DNA of 58,818 nt from Escherichia sp. MOD1-EC7003 (lineage in GTDB: Bacteria > Pseudomonadota > Gammaproteobacteria > Enterobacterales > Enterobacteriaceae), in the NCBI RefSeq assembly GCF_002965065.1, contig NZ_PTRE01000068.1:1-58818 (forward strand), written 5' to 3'. Position 1 is the stretch's first letter; each line of letters starts with the position of its first letter. The notes beneath the pieces were generated by a model, which did no database searches, was not told where the DNA came from, and saw nothing but the letters and a program-made list of their open reading frames with translations. Positions 1 to 11,824 of this stretch are shown one piece after another. The position numbers and the translations under genes are program-made.

Positions 1-149
1 CCTGGAAAGTTGATCTGAGCTCTCAGTAAATATCAATACGGTTCTGACGAGCCGCTTACGTTCATACCGAAGGAATCATTGTTGATTCTGTCTGGCATTC
101 CAGTCATTCCTCCCGAGTCGGTAGAGATGGTTCGTGGTATCCCGTCGTC

Positions 150-452
150 GCCTTTCGCCCTACGCCAGAGTACCAGATGCTGAAGAGATCGCGCGTAAAG
201 CCGAGCTTTTTCGCCAACAAACCGGAGTTGCACCGTTTATTGTAGTTTTACCCGACATTAATAATGAAGCCAGTCTCAGGCAAAATGGCAAAGCGATGCT
301 GGCGCATGCATCATCTTCAATGAGCGATGTAAAAGGAAGTGTTCTGTTACTTTTTACCACCCGCGAGCCACGGTTAATTATGATAACTAACGGCCAGGTT
401 GATAGGTGTCTGTACATTTATTGCCGCGTTGCTATGGACGAGTAAGCGGTAA
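150..452 (+). pseudogene. ycfZ: ycfZ remnant (TPM-domain membrane protein), internally broken
   Basis: An open frame at 134-445 holds part of a TPM-type domain (YgcG-like): an [16 protein letters not shown] helix, a FIVVLP strand and a VLLLFTTREPRLIMITNGQ segment. The frame then leaves the domain. A second frame close to it (about 400-452) reads GVCTFIAALLWTSKR followed by a stop, which looks like the C-terminal membrane helix of the same protein. The most economical reading is a gene that lost its N-terminus and an internal piece. The name rests on position: in K-12 the neighbour of cobB with this orientation is ycfZ. The first 130 bases match nothing I recognise and could be the end of a mobile element at the window edge. 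Confidence 0.45.
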
Positions 453-474
453 ACGAGGCAGTAAAGTTCGCGTG

Positions 475-583
475 CATTATGCCGGATGCGGCGTAAACGC
501 TTTATCCGGCCTACAACATCGTGCAAATGCAATAAATTGCGTTTCCTCGTAGGCCTGATAAGCGTAGCGCATCAGGAAATTTT
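475..583. repeat. BIME: two facing REP units
   Basis: GCCGGATGCGGCGTAAACGC...TTATCCGGCCTAC and GTAGGCCTGATAAGCG...CGCATCAGG are classic enterobacterial REP palindromes in head-to-head order. They lie between the convergent ycfZ remnant and cobB. The second unit ends only a few bases beyond the cobB stop. Confidence 0.9.
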
Positions 584-590
584 TCCCGCT

Positions 591-1412
591 TTATAACCCC
601 TTCAGCAACTTTTCAACAAACTCTGGCACTACCTGGCTTGCCGGGCCGTAATATTTCTCGGCAAATTCATTACCGACCTGACTCGGTTCAAGATTTAGCT
701 CAACCGTGTGCGCACCATGCAATTTCGCTTCATGGACAAACCCAGCCGCCGGATAAACATGCCCGGAAGTACCAATAGCAATGAAAATATCGGCCATCGA
801 TAACGCCATATAAATTTCATCCATGCCGAGTGGCATTTCGCCAAACCACACTACATGCGGGCGCAAAGGTGCCGGGAACTGGCAACAATGACATTTATCG
901 TCTGGCGTCACGTCTCCAGTCCAGTCGAGGACCTGACCGCTTTGCGAACAACGTACTTTCAGCAGTTCCCCATGCATATGAATCACATTGGTATTACCTG
1001 CGCGTTCATGCAGGTTGTCAATATTCTGCGTCACCAGCAAAAAGCGATCGCCGAGAGTATCTTGCAGTTTAGCCAGCGCAAGATGCGCGGCGTTAGGCTG
1101 AATGTCTGGCTGCTGCAACTGTTGACGACGGGCGTTATAAAACGCTTGCACCAGTTCAGGATCGCGATCGAAACCTTCCGGCGTTGCCACATCTTCAACA
1201 CGATGTTCTTCCCACAGGCCATCTGCGGCGCGAAAGGTACGAATACCTGATTCCGCAGAAATCCCCGCTCCTGTCAGTACGAGCACTCTTGGTTTTTCCA
1301 TTGCTTCCGGCACCACTTTATCTCTGAAAAAAATACGCTGACGCAAACGCTCGCGCTGGCGGCGTTTATTTTTACGAAAACGACTTAACCGATGACCCCG
1401 ACGCGACAGCAT
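591..1412 (-). CDS. cobB: NAD-dependent protein deacylase (sirtuin) CobB
   Basis: The 273-residue sirtuin removes acetyl and succinyl groups from lysines using NAD+, for example on acetyl-CoA synthetase. Visible motifs are [13 protein letters not shown] (NAD binding), [12 protein letters not shown], the catalytic-His segment IHMHGE, and a zinc site with Cys in KVRCSQ and KCHCCQ. The start at 1412 gives the long form with a basic N-terminal extension. An internal Met (MEKPRVLVL) would give the short form. The C-terminus stops at LLKGL, whereas recalled K-12 CobB has about six more residues. The shortened end abuts the BIME. It is the last gene of the lolCDE-nagK-cobB run, 14 bp after nagK. Confidence 0.97.
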   Translation of the reverse strand: MLSRRGHRLSRFRKNKRRQRERLRQRIFFRDKVVPEAMEKPRVLVLTGAGISAESGIRTFRAADGLWEEHRVEDVATPEGFDRDPELVQAFYNARRQQLQQPDIQPNAAHLALAKLQDTLGDRFLLVTQNIDNLHERAGNTNVIHMHGELLKVRCSQSGQVLDWTGDVTPDDKCHCCQFPAPLRPHVVWFGEMPLGMDEIYMALSMADIFIAIGTSGHVYPAAGFVHEAKLHGAHTVELNLEPSQVGNEFAEKYYGPASQVVPEFVEKLLKGL

Positions 1413-1426
1413 AGCAACCTCTGTTG

Positions 1427-2339
1427 TTAATCGGTTAGATGTAGGAAGGCCGCACCACGCATTCCTCCCGCATCACCGTGGCGCGCGCGTTCAACGCGCG
1501 GAACACGAGCTACAGGTAAAAGATGACGAGAAAGCCTACCCACCAGTTGCGTTGTGAGCGTCGGGAAATTCGATAACCCCCCCCCCAATAACCACCAGGT
1601 CAGGGTCAACAATGGTCAGGATATTTCCCAGACAAACCGCTAATAAATCCAGGTAACGCTCAACGTGCGCCCTTGCCTGCTCATCGCCTTGATCATAAAG
1701 CGCAATAATTTCGGGAGCCTGCAACGGTTGATGATAATAGTGTTGATACAGCCACGCAAAACCGCGACCAGACAGATAATTTTCAATGCAGCCATGCTGA
1801 CCACAGCCGCAGCGGCGTAACGGGAAATCCAGCCCCATCATGGTTAACGCATCGACCGGCAAACGCATATGGCCAAACTCGCCGGTAATGTAGCTTTTAC
1901 CGGTAATTGGTTTACCGTTGAAAATCAGTCCACCGCCAACGCCAGTGCCGAGAATCAACCCCATCACCAATGGATATTGAGTAAATTCATCATCCCAGGC
2001 TTCAGAAAGGGCAAAACAGTTGGCATCGTTATCAAGGCGTACATCGCGATCAAGACGTGCGCTCAGGTCGGCACGTAGCGGTTTACCGCTGGCGGCGGGA
2101 ACATTAGCGGCATAAAGTGTGCCATCTTCTGTTTCCGGCATTCCAGGAATACCGATGCCGACAGAACCTTTACAACCAAAACGCTGGTCAGCTTCGGCCA
2201 CCAGATCACACACTGCATCTAAAAATGCGTCATAGCTGTCACTCGGTGTCGGCACCCGCTTTTCCCACTGTAGCTGCCGACCGCTATCAAACACACCTAG
2301 CGCAATTTTCGTTCCACCAATATCAAACCCGTAATACAT
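1427..2339 (-). pseudogene. nagK: N-acetylglucosamine kinase, frameshifted in a poly-G run
   Basis: A ROK-family sugar kinase that phosphorylates GlcNAc recovered from peptidoglycan turnover. From ATG 2339 (SD AAGGAG) the frame shows the DIGGTK phosphate loop, LDNDANCFA, the GTGVGGG loop and the zinc motif around [12 protein letters not shown]. At 1577-1586 the coding strand has ten G. With nine, the frame would continue GGGLSNFP... to HLTD at 1427, the normal 303-residue length. With ten, it shifts and stops at 1536 after 267 residues, losing about the last 46. The remaining sequence is undamaged, so the lesion is recent, a slipped-strand variant, or a homopolymer sequencing error. Confidence 0.9.
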
Positions 2340-2367
2340 TGCCGCTCCTTGTTTTAATGTACTGCCT

Positions 2368-5616
<3,249 letters not shown>

Positions 5617-5794
5617 TCAATCGGCTAAAGTACCTTGTTGTTTAATGTTTCACTGCTATTGTCGATTGTGGTGCTCATGAAACTGTTTTATCAATTTGCT
5701 AAACCATGTCGATTACGGATAATGAACAACATTGCTTATCAGAGATATGCCCCACTATGTTGCGGCATACCCTAACGAGAATCTGACAACCGTT

Positions 5795-8700
5795 ATGCCT
5801 GAACAATATCGTTATACGCTGCCCGTCAAAGCGGGTGAGCAGCGTCTGCTGGGCGAGTTAACCGGCGCTGCCTGTGCGACGCTGGTGGCAGAAATTGCCG
5901 AACGTCACGCCGGACCGGTGGTGCTTATTGCACCAGATATGCAAAATGCCCTGCGTTTGCATGATGAAATCAGCCAGTTCACCGACCAGATGGTAATGAA
6001 TCTGGCTGACTGGGAAACCCTCCCTTACGACAGTTTTTCGCCTCATCAGGACATTATCTCTTCGCGTCTTTCCACCCTTTATCAGCTACCAACGATGCAG
6101 CGCGGCGTACTGATTGTTCCGGTGAATACGCTTATGCAACGCGTTTGCCCACACAGTTTTCTCCACGGTCATGCGCTGGTGATGAAAAAAGGTCAGCGCC
6201 TGTCACGAGATGCATTGCGAACCCAACTGGACAGCGCCGGTTATCGCCATGTTGATCAGGTGATGGAACACGGCGAATACGCCACGCGCGGCGCGTTGCT
6301 GGATCTTTTCCCGATGGGCAACGACTTGCCCTATCGTCTTGATTTCTTTGATGATGAAATCGATAGCCTGCGCGTATTTGACGTTGATAGCCAGCGTACG
6401 CTGGAAGAAGTAGAAGCGATCAATCTGCTACCCGCACACGAATTCCCCACCGATAAAGCGGCGATTGAGCTGTTCCGCAGTCAGTGGCGCGATACCTTCG
6501 AAGTAAAACGCGATCCGGAACATATTTACCAGCAAGTGAGTAAAGGCACATTGCCTGCCGGGATCGAGTACTGGCAGCCGCTATTCTTCAGCGAACCGCT
6601 GCCGCCGCTGTTCAGTTATTTCCCTGCCAATACATTGCTGGTGAATACTGGCGATCTGGAAAACAGTGCCGAACGTTTCCAGGCAGATACGCTGGCGCGT
6701 TTTGAGAATCGCGGCGTCGACCCGATGCGCCCACTACTGCCACCACAATCGCTTTGGCTGCGGGTGGAGGAGCTCTTCTCAGAGCTGAAAAACTGGCCTC
6801 GCGTGCAGTTAAAAACAGAACATTTACCGACAAAAGCAGCGAATATCAATTTAGGTTTTCAGACGCTGCCAGATCTGGCCATTCAGGCACAACAAAAATC
6901 GCCGCTGGACGCGCTGCGCAAGTTCCTCGAGTCTTTCGACGGCCCGGTGGTGTTCTCGGTAGAAAGTGAAGGTCGCCGTGAAGCGCTGGGTGAACTGCTC
7001 GCGCGAATTAAAATTTCCCCGCAACGTATTATGCGTCTCGATGAGGCCAGCGAACGCGGGCGTTATCTGATGATTGGCGCAGCAGAGCATGGTTTTGTCG
7101 ATACTGTACGTAATCTGGCGCTGATTTGTGAAAGCGATCTGCTCGGTGAACGCGTTGCCCGTCGTCGTCAGGACTCACGGCGCGCCATCAACCCCGATAC
7201 GCTGATCCGTAATCTTGCGGAGCTGCATATTGGTCAGCCGGTGGTCCATCTGGAGCACGGCGTCGGGCGCTATGCAGGAATGACCACGCTGGAAGCGGGC
7301 GGCATTACCGGCGAGTATTTGATGCTCACCTATGCCAACGACGCCAAATTGTATGTTCCGGTATCGTCACTGCATCTGATTAGCCGTTACGCGGGAGGTG
7401 CAGAAGAAAATGCCCCGCTGCATAAACTTGGCGGCGATGCATGGTCACGCGCGCGGCAAAAAGCGGCAGAAAAAGTGCGTGATGTGGCGGCTGAATTGCT
7501 GGATATCTACGCGCAACGCGCAGCCAAAGAGGGCTTCGCGTTTAAACACGATCGCGAGCAGTATCAATTGTTCTGTGACAGTTTCCCGTTTGAAACCACG
7601 CCGGATCAGGCGCAGGCCATTAACGCAGTACTTAGCGATATGTGCCAGCCGCTGGCAATGGATCGTCTGGTGTGCGGCGATGTTGGCTTTGGTAAAACAG
7701 AAGTGGCGATGCGCGCCGCTTTCCTGGCAGTAGATAACCACAAGCAGGTGGCGGTGCTGGTGCCTACCACCCTTCTCGCGCAGCAGCATTACGACAACTT
7801 CCGTGACCGTTTCGCCAACTGGCCGGTACGTATCGAAATGATCTCCCGTTTCCGCAGCGCCAAAGAGCAGACGCAAATCCTTGCGGAAGTGGCGGAAGGG
7901 AAAATCGATATTCTGATCGGTACGCACAAACTGCTGCAAAATGACGTCAAGTTTAAAGATTTAGGCTTGCTGATTGTCGATGAAGAACACCGCTTCGGGG
8001 TGCGTCATAAAGAGCGCATTAAAGCGATGCGGGCGAACGTGGATATTCTGACGCTTACCGCTACGCCGATCCCACGTACGCTGAATATGGCGATGAGCGG
8101 AATGCGCGATCTGTCGATTATTGCCACACCGCCCGCCCGTCGTCTGGCGGTCAAAACCTTTGTCCGTGAGTATGACAGTCAGGTGGTCCGGGAGGCGATT
8201 CTGCGTGAAATTTTGCGCGGGGGTCAGGTTTATTATCTCTACAATGATGTGGAAAACATCCAGAAAGCCGCCGACCGGCTGGCAGAACTGGTGCCAGAAG
8301 CGCGGATTGCCATCGGTCACGGGCAGATGCGTGAGCGTGAGCTGGAACGGGTGATGAATGATTTCCATCATCAACGTTTCAACGTGCTGGTTTGTACCAC
8401 CATTATCGAAACCGGGATCGACATCCCTACCGCCAACACCATTATCATTGAACGCGCGGATCACTTCGGTTTGGCGCAGCTTCACCAGTTGCGCGGTCGC
8501 GTCGGACGTTCGCATCATCAGGCATATGCATGGTTGCTGACGCCGCATCCAAAAGCGATGACGACCGATGCGCAAAAACGTCTTGAAGCAATTGCTTCGC
8601 TGGAAGATCTCGGTGCAGGTTTTGCGCTGGCAACGCACGATCTGGAGATCCGCGGTGCCGGTGAACTGCTTGGCGAAGAACAAAGCGGGTCGATGGAAAC

Positions 8701-9241
8701 CATCGGTTTCTCGCTGTATATGGAGTTGCTGGAAAACGCCGTCGATGCGCTGAAAGCCGGACGCGAGCCGTCGCTGGAAGATCTCACCAGCCAGCAAACA
8801 GAAGTCGAGCTGCGGATGCCGTCGCTATTGCCAGATGATTTCATCCCTGACGTGAATACGCGTTTGTCGTTCTATAAACGAATTGCCAGCGCCAAAACGG
8901 AAAACGAACTGGAAGAGATCAAAGTCGAGCTTATCGATCGCTTCGGCCTGTTGCCAGATCCGGCGCGTACCCTGCTGGATATTGCCCGTCTGCGCCAGCA
9001 AGCGCAGAAACTGGGGATCAGGAAGCTGGAAGGTAATGAGAAAGGCGGCGTGATCGAATTTGCCGAGAAAAATCACGTGAATCCAGCCTGGCTGATTGGG
9101 TTGCTGCAAAAACAGCCGCAGCATTACCGCCTTGATGGCCCGACGCGCCTGAAGTTTATTCAGGATTTGAGCGAGCGGAAAGCACGTATCGAATGGGTTC
9201 GCCAGTTTATGCGTGAACTGGAAGAGAACGCGATCGCTTAA
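5795..9241 (+). CDS. mfd: Transcription-repair coupling factor Mfd
   Basis: The 1148-residue DNA translocase removes RNA polymerase stalled at lesions and recruits UvrA. The UvrB-like module covers about residues 1-350, the RNA-polymerase-interaction domain about 470-545 (VHLEHGVGRYAGM region), and the RecG-like helicase core has Walker A GDVGFGKTEVAMR near 630, DEEH near 729 and a QLRGRVGRS motif VI. A C-terminal UvrA-masking domain runs to 1148. The start at 5795 (MPEQYRYTLP) gives the standard length; an upstream in-frame extension to 5732 is not expected. It appears intact. Confidence 0.98.
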   Translation: MPEQYRYTLPVKAGEQRLLGELTGAACATLVAEIAERHAGPVVLIAPDMQNALRLHDEISQFTDQMVMNLADWETLPYDSFSPHQDIISSRLSTLYQLPTMQRGVLIVPVNTLMQRVCPHSFLHGHALVMKKGQRLSRDALRTQLDSAGYRHVDQVMEHGEYATRGALLDLFPMGNDLPYRLDFFDDEIDSLRVFDVDSQRTLEEVEAINLLPAHEFPTDKAAIELFRSQWRDTFEVKRDPEHIYQQVSKGTLPAGIEYWQPLFFSEPLPPLFSYFPANTLLVNTGDLENSAERFQADTLARFENRGVDPMRPLLPPQSLWLRVEELFSELKNWPRVQLKTEHLPTKAANINLGFQTLPDLAIQAQQKSPLDALRKFLESFDGPVVFSVESEGRREALGELLARIKISPQRIMRLDEASERGRYLMIGAAEHGFVDTVRNLALICESDLLGERVARRRQDSRRAINPDTLIRNLAELHIGQPVVHLEHGVGRYAGMTTLEAGGITGEYLMLTYANDAKLYVPVSSLHLISRYAGGAEENAPLHKLGGDAWSRARQKAAEKVRDVAAELLDIYAQRAAKEGFAFKHDREQYQLFCDSFPFETTPDQAQAINAVLSDMCQPLAMDRLVCGDVGFGKTEVAMRAAFLAVDNHKQVAVLVPTTLLAQQHYDNFRDRFANWPVRIEMISRFRSAKEQTQILAEVAEGKIDILIGTHKLLQNDVKFKDLGLLIVDEEHRFGVRHKERIKAMRANVDILTLTATPIPRTLNMAMSGMRDLSIIATPPARRLAVKTFVREYDSQVVREAILREILRGGQVYYLYNDVENIQKAADRLAELVPEARIAIGHGQMRERELERVMNDFHHQRFNVLVCTTIIETGIDIPTANTIIIERADHFGLAQLHQLRGRVGRSHHQAYAWLLTPHPKAMTTDAQKRLEAIASLEDLGAGFALATHDLEIRGAGELLGEEQSGSMETIGFSLYMELLENAVDALKAGREPSLEDLTSQQTEVELRMPSLLPDDFIPDVNTRLSFYKRIASAKTENELEEIKVELIDRFGLLPDPARTLLDIARLRQQAQKLGIRKLEGNEKGGVIEFAEKNHVNPAWLIGLLQKQPQHYRLDGPTRLKFIQDLSERKARIEWVRQFMRELEENAIA

Positions 9242-9248
9242 TGGTTAG

Positions 9249-9267
9249 ATCGGGGGCGTTTCTGCGC
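9249..9267 (+). terminator. mfd intrinsic terminator hairpin
   Basis: GGGGGCGTTTCTGCGCCCCC forms a strong GC stem directly after the mfd stop. A clear U-tract is lacking (CATCTGCAAC follows), so termination strength is uncertain. Confidence 0.55.
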
Positions 9268-9330
9268 CCCCATCTGCAACATTTACAAATCTTTTGCACT
9301 TCCCTGCACTATCCGACACAGTCACCATCC

Positions 9331-9783
9331 ATGCTTCCGGCTGTAGTTCCCGCAGGACCAGATAACCCGATGGGCCATCATGCGATTCGCCTGGCGGCCT
9401 ATGGCGGCGTTTATTTGCTTCACGGTACGAACGCCGATTTCGGCATTGGCATGCGGGTAAGTTCTGGCTGTATTCGTCTGCGTGATGACGATATCAAAAC
9501 ACTATTCAGCCAGGTCACGCCAGGTACTAAAGTGAATATCATCAACACCCCGATTAAAGTCTCTGCCGAACCAAATGGTGCACGTCTGGTTGAAGTGCAT
9601 CAGCCGCTGTCCGAAAAGATTGATGACGACCCGCAGCTGCTACCCATTACGCTAAACAGTGCAATGCAATCATTTAAAGATGCCGCGCAAACTGACGCTG
9701 AAGTGATGCAGCATGTAATGGATGTGCGTTCCGGGATGCCGGTGGATGTCCACCGCCATCAAGTAAACCCACCAACTCTGTAA
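9331..9783 (+). pseudogene. ldtC: L,D-transpeptidase LdtC, 5'-truncated remnant
   Basis: The remaining 150 codons match the C-terminal half of LdtC (YcfS), which links Braun lipoprotein to peptidoglycan. The YkuD catalytic block is present (HAIRLAAYGGVYLLHGT, then SSGCIRL with the active-site Cys). The signal peptide, the LysM domain and the start of the catalytic domain are missing: full-length LdtC is about 320 residues and homology begins only at LPAVVPAG. The ATG at 9331 is fortuitous. Without a signal peptide the product could not reach the periplasm. Paralogues elsewhere in the genome may cover the function. Confidence 0.9.
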
Positions 9784-9792
9784 ATTCCGGAT

Positions 9793-9832
9793 AAAAAAAT
9801 CCCCGCGACACAGCATGTCGCGGGGAAAAAAA
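9793..9832. terminator. Bidirectional terminator between ldtC and bhsA
   Basis: The stem is CCCCGCGACA / TGTCGCGGGG with loop CAGCA, flanked by A-runs on one side and A/T-runs on the other. It serves the convergent ldtC remnant and bhsA. Confidence 0.85.
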
Positions 9833-9865
9833 TCAGCAGTAGCAGGCACTAATGAGGGTTAATGC

Positions 9866-10123
9866 TTATTTATAAATTACTGCTGTTCCATGGAGGGTAT
9901 TCGGACCGGTTACAGAAGTAATACGGAAAGATTTTGCGCCCATCTCATCCGCTTTTTGCGCCAGCTGCTCTTCCAGAGATCCCAGATTTGTCCCCGCGTT
10001 AGCACTGATAGTACCTACTTTTTGTTGCCCTTCTGGCGTTGACTGAACTTCGACAGCCGCAAAGCTGGCAAATGACATGGAGCTTAAAATCGCCGCAACG
10101 ATGAGGGTTTTTACGTTTTTCAT
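9866..10123 (-). CDS. bhsA: BhsA outer-membrane stress protein (DUF1471)
   Basis: An 85-residue YhcN/DUF1471 family protein. The signal peptide is residues 1-22 (cleavage after SFASFA) and the mature part is about 63 residues ending SVTGPNTLHGTAVIYK, the conserved family tail. BhsA lowers outer-membrane copper permeability and is induced by copper, acid and other stresses. It is transcribed divergently from its repressor gene comR across a 240-bp AT-rich gap, the standard arrangement. Confidence 0.97.
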   Translation of the reverse strand: MKNVKTLIVAAILSSMSFASFAAVEVQSTPEGQQKVGTISANAGTNLGSLEEQLAQKADEMGAKSFRITSVTGPNTLHGTAVIYK

Positions 10124-10363
10124 AATAGTGGCCTTATGCAGATGAATGACGTCGCAAGCAATTACTTAACGATCGATAACTAAATGATAGATGTGATCTG
10201 CGTCACATACAAGATGTTTTTTATAACAATCATTAATTAATTTAAAAATCTTTAAATTTCAGTTAAATAGAAAGCAATTATTTTTATGGGCTCTGGACTG
10301 GTGAACGGAGGTGATTATTTTTATAATAACCTTTCATTCACAGTCACCAGGTACAACGGCATC
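10124..10363. promoter_or_regulatory. bhsA-comR divergent control region
   Basis: An AT-rich spacer between divergent bhsA and comR. ATGTGATCTGCGTCACAT at 10190-10207 is a near-perfect inverted repeat (ATGTGA...TCACAT). It resembles a CRP-type site and could equally be the ComR operator. I cannot decide between them from sequence alone. Confidence 0.5.
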
Positions 10364-10996
10364 ATGGCAACTGACTCAACACAATGTGTAAAAAAAAGCC
10401 GTGGCCGCCCAAAAGTGTTCGACAGGGACACCGCGCTTGATAAGGCCATGAAATTGTTCTGGCAGCACGGTTATGAAGCGACTTCTCTTGCGGACCTCGT
10501 CGAAGCGACCGGAGCCAAAGCGCCCACGCTATACGCAGAATTTACCAACAAAGAGGGGTTATTCCGCGCCGTACTCGACCGCTATATTGATCGCTTTGCT
10601 GCTAAACATGAAGCACAGCTGTTTTGTGAAGAGAAAAGCGTGGAGTCTGCTCTGGCTGACTATTTCGCTGCCATCGCCAGCTGCTTTACCAGCAAAGACA
10701 CCCCGGCTGGCTGCTTTATGATCAACAACTGCACCACGCTCTCCCCGGATTCAGGAGATATCGCCAATACGTTGAAATCACGCCACGCGATGCAAGAGCG
10801 CACTTTGCAGCAGTTTTTATGTCAACGACAGGCGCGCGGGGAAATTCCGGCCCACTGTAACGTGACGCATCTGGCTGAATTCCTTAATTGTATTATTCAG
10901 GGGATGTCGATCAGTGCACGCGAAGGTGCATCGCTGGAAAAACTGATGCAGATTGCCCGAACTGCTTTGCGTTTATGGCCCGAACTGATGAAATAA
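10364..10996 (+). CDS. comR: TetR-family repressor ComR
   Basis: The 210-residue copper-responsive repressor of bhsA. The N-terminal TetR helix-turn-helix spans about residues 25-60 (KLFWQHGYEATSLADLVEA, then APTLYAEFTNKEGLF). The C-terminal ligand/dimer domain contains Cys residues (AGCFMINNCTT) that could serve copper sensing. I chose the start at 10364 (MATDSTQCVKKSRGRP) to match family length; an in-frame extension to 10286 is possible but lacks support. Confidence 0.95.
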   Translation: MATDSTQCVKKSRGRPKVFDRDTALDKAMKLFWQHGYEATSLADLVEATGAKAPTLYAEFTNKEGLFRAVLDRYIDRFAAKHEAQLFCEEKSVESALADYFAAIASCFTSKDTPAGCFMINNCTTLSPDSGDIANTLKSRHAMQERTLQQFLCQRQARGEIPAHCNVTHLAEFLNCIIQGMSISAREGASLEKLMQIARTALRLWPELMK

Positions 10997-11002
10997 AACA
11001 CA

Positions 11003-11042
11003 AAAAAAAGCCCCTCAGCCTGAGCGAATGAGGGGCTAAATT
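11003..11042. terminator. comR/ycfJ bidirectional terminator
   Basis: AGCCCCTCA and TGAGGGGCT form a 9-bp stem, preceded by a run of A and followed by AAATT, between convergent comR and ycfJ. Confidence 0.85.
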
Positions 11043-11058
11043 GCAGAATACAGCCTTG

Positions 11059-11598
11059 TTATACTTTGTTATTCAAAATCAGTTGCCCATTACTATCTAA
11101 CGGGATTTGCGTACCCGGATCGCGGTCCATGCGGATTTTGCCCTGTTGATCGCCAATCTTATAGGTCACATCATAACCGAGCATTTTTTCTGACTTGTCA
11201 TACACCGTTTTACAACGCTGTTGCGTGGTAGTGTAAGTATCGCCTTCCTGAAGAGAGCCCTGGATCTGGTTACCGGCATATCCCCCCCCCAGCGCCCCCA
11301 CAACAGTGGCGACATCTTTACCGCGACCACCACCAAACTGATGCCCTATCACGCCGCCAGCAACAGCGCCGAGCACCGACCCGGTAATACGATTTTCATC
11401 CTGCACCGGTCGACGATGGGTCACTGTGACGTTGCGACACTCCTGACGCGGTGTTTTAACCGTTTCTTTGATTGGGGTTGCAGACACAACCTGAGCGTAT
11501 TGCGGGCCACGTTCAAACACGTTCAGACTGGCCACTGCGGCTACGCCCAGCGCAGCCGCGACACCAATCCCGATACCCGCCAACATTGATTTATTCAC
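11059..11598 (-). CDS. ycfJ: Glycine-zipper outer-membrane protein YcfJ
   Basis: A 179-residue protein from GTG 11598, preceded by SD AAGGAGGTG. The N-terminal hydrophobic segment (MLAGIGIGVAAALGVAAVA) anchors or exports it. The centre is a glycine zipper (GAVAGGVIGHQFGGG, VVGALGGGYAGNQ) of the Rick_17kDa/SlyB type. The C-terminal part has RCKTVYDKSEKMLGYDVTYK. Role unknown; family members associate with the envelope. The gene carries a run of nine G (11282-11290 on the plus strand as C), but the frame is open. Confidence 0.93.
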   Translation of the reverse strand: MNKSMLAGIGIGVAAALGVAAVASLNVFERGPQYAQVVSATPIKETVKTPRQECRNVTVTHRRPVQDENRITGSVLGAVAGGVIGHQFGGGRGKDVATVVGALGGGYAGNQIQGSLQEGDTYTTTQQRCKTVYDKSEKMLGYDVTYKIGDQQGKIRMDRDPGTQIPLDSNGQLILNNKV

Positions 11599-11727
11599 GG
11601 GAACACCTCCTTCTTTGCAATTATGCCAATCATGCAAGCGAAGGAGAAAAGCAGCTATCAGACAGAAGATGAAAAGCGCGGGAAGAACAGGAAAAACTGA
11701 GGGATTCAGAAGAATCTGAAGGGATGC

Positions 11728-11819
11728 CTGATGCGACGCTTAACGCATCTTATCAGGCCTATCGATCGCACTGTTCCCCAAGGGCGGATAAAGCGTTTAC
11801 GCCACATCCGCCAGTGTAC
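11728..11819. repeat. BIME between ycfJ and ndh
   Basis: TGCCTGATGCGACGCTTAAC, GCATCTTATCAGGCC and GCGGATAAAGCGTTTACGCC...ATCCGCC are REP units in inverted arrangement just downstream of the ndh stop. Confidence 0.85.
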
Positions 11820-11824
11820 GTCGA

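Noticed and set aside
33..233. 66-codon minus-strand frame at the left edge as a gene
   Set aside because: Overlaps the ycfZ remnant and resembles no protein I know; could be the end of a mobile element but this cannot be supported.
7961..8797. 278-codon frame on the minus strand opposite mfd
   Set aside because: Lies wholly within the conserved helicase domain of Mfd; composition is that of an antisense shadow.
11282..11290. Nine-C run in ycfJ as a frameshift
   Set aside because: The frame is open at this length and yields the normal 179-residue protein.
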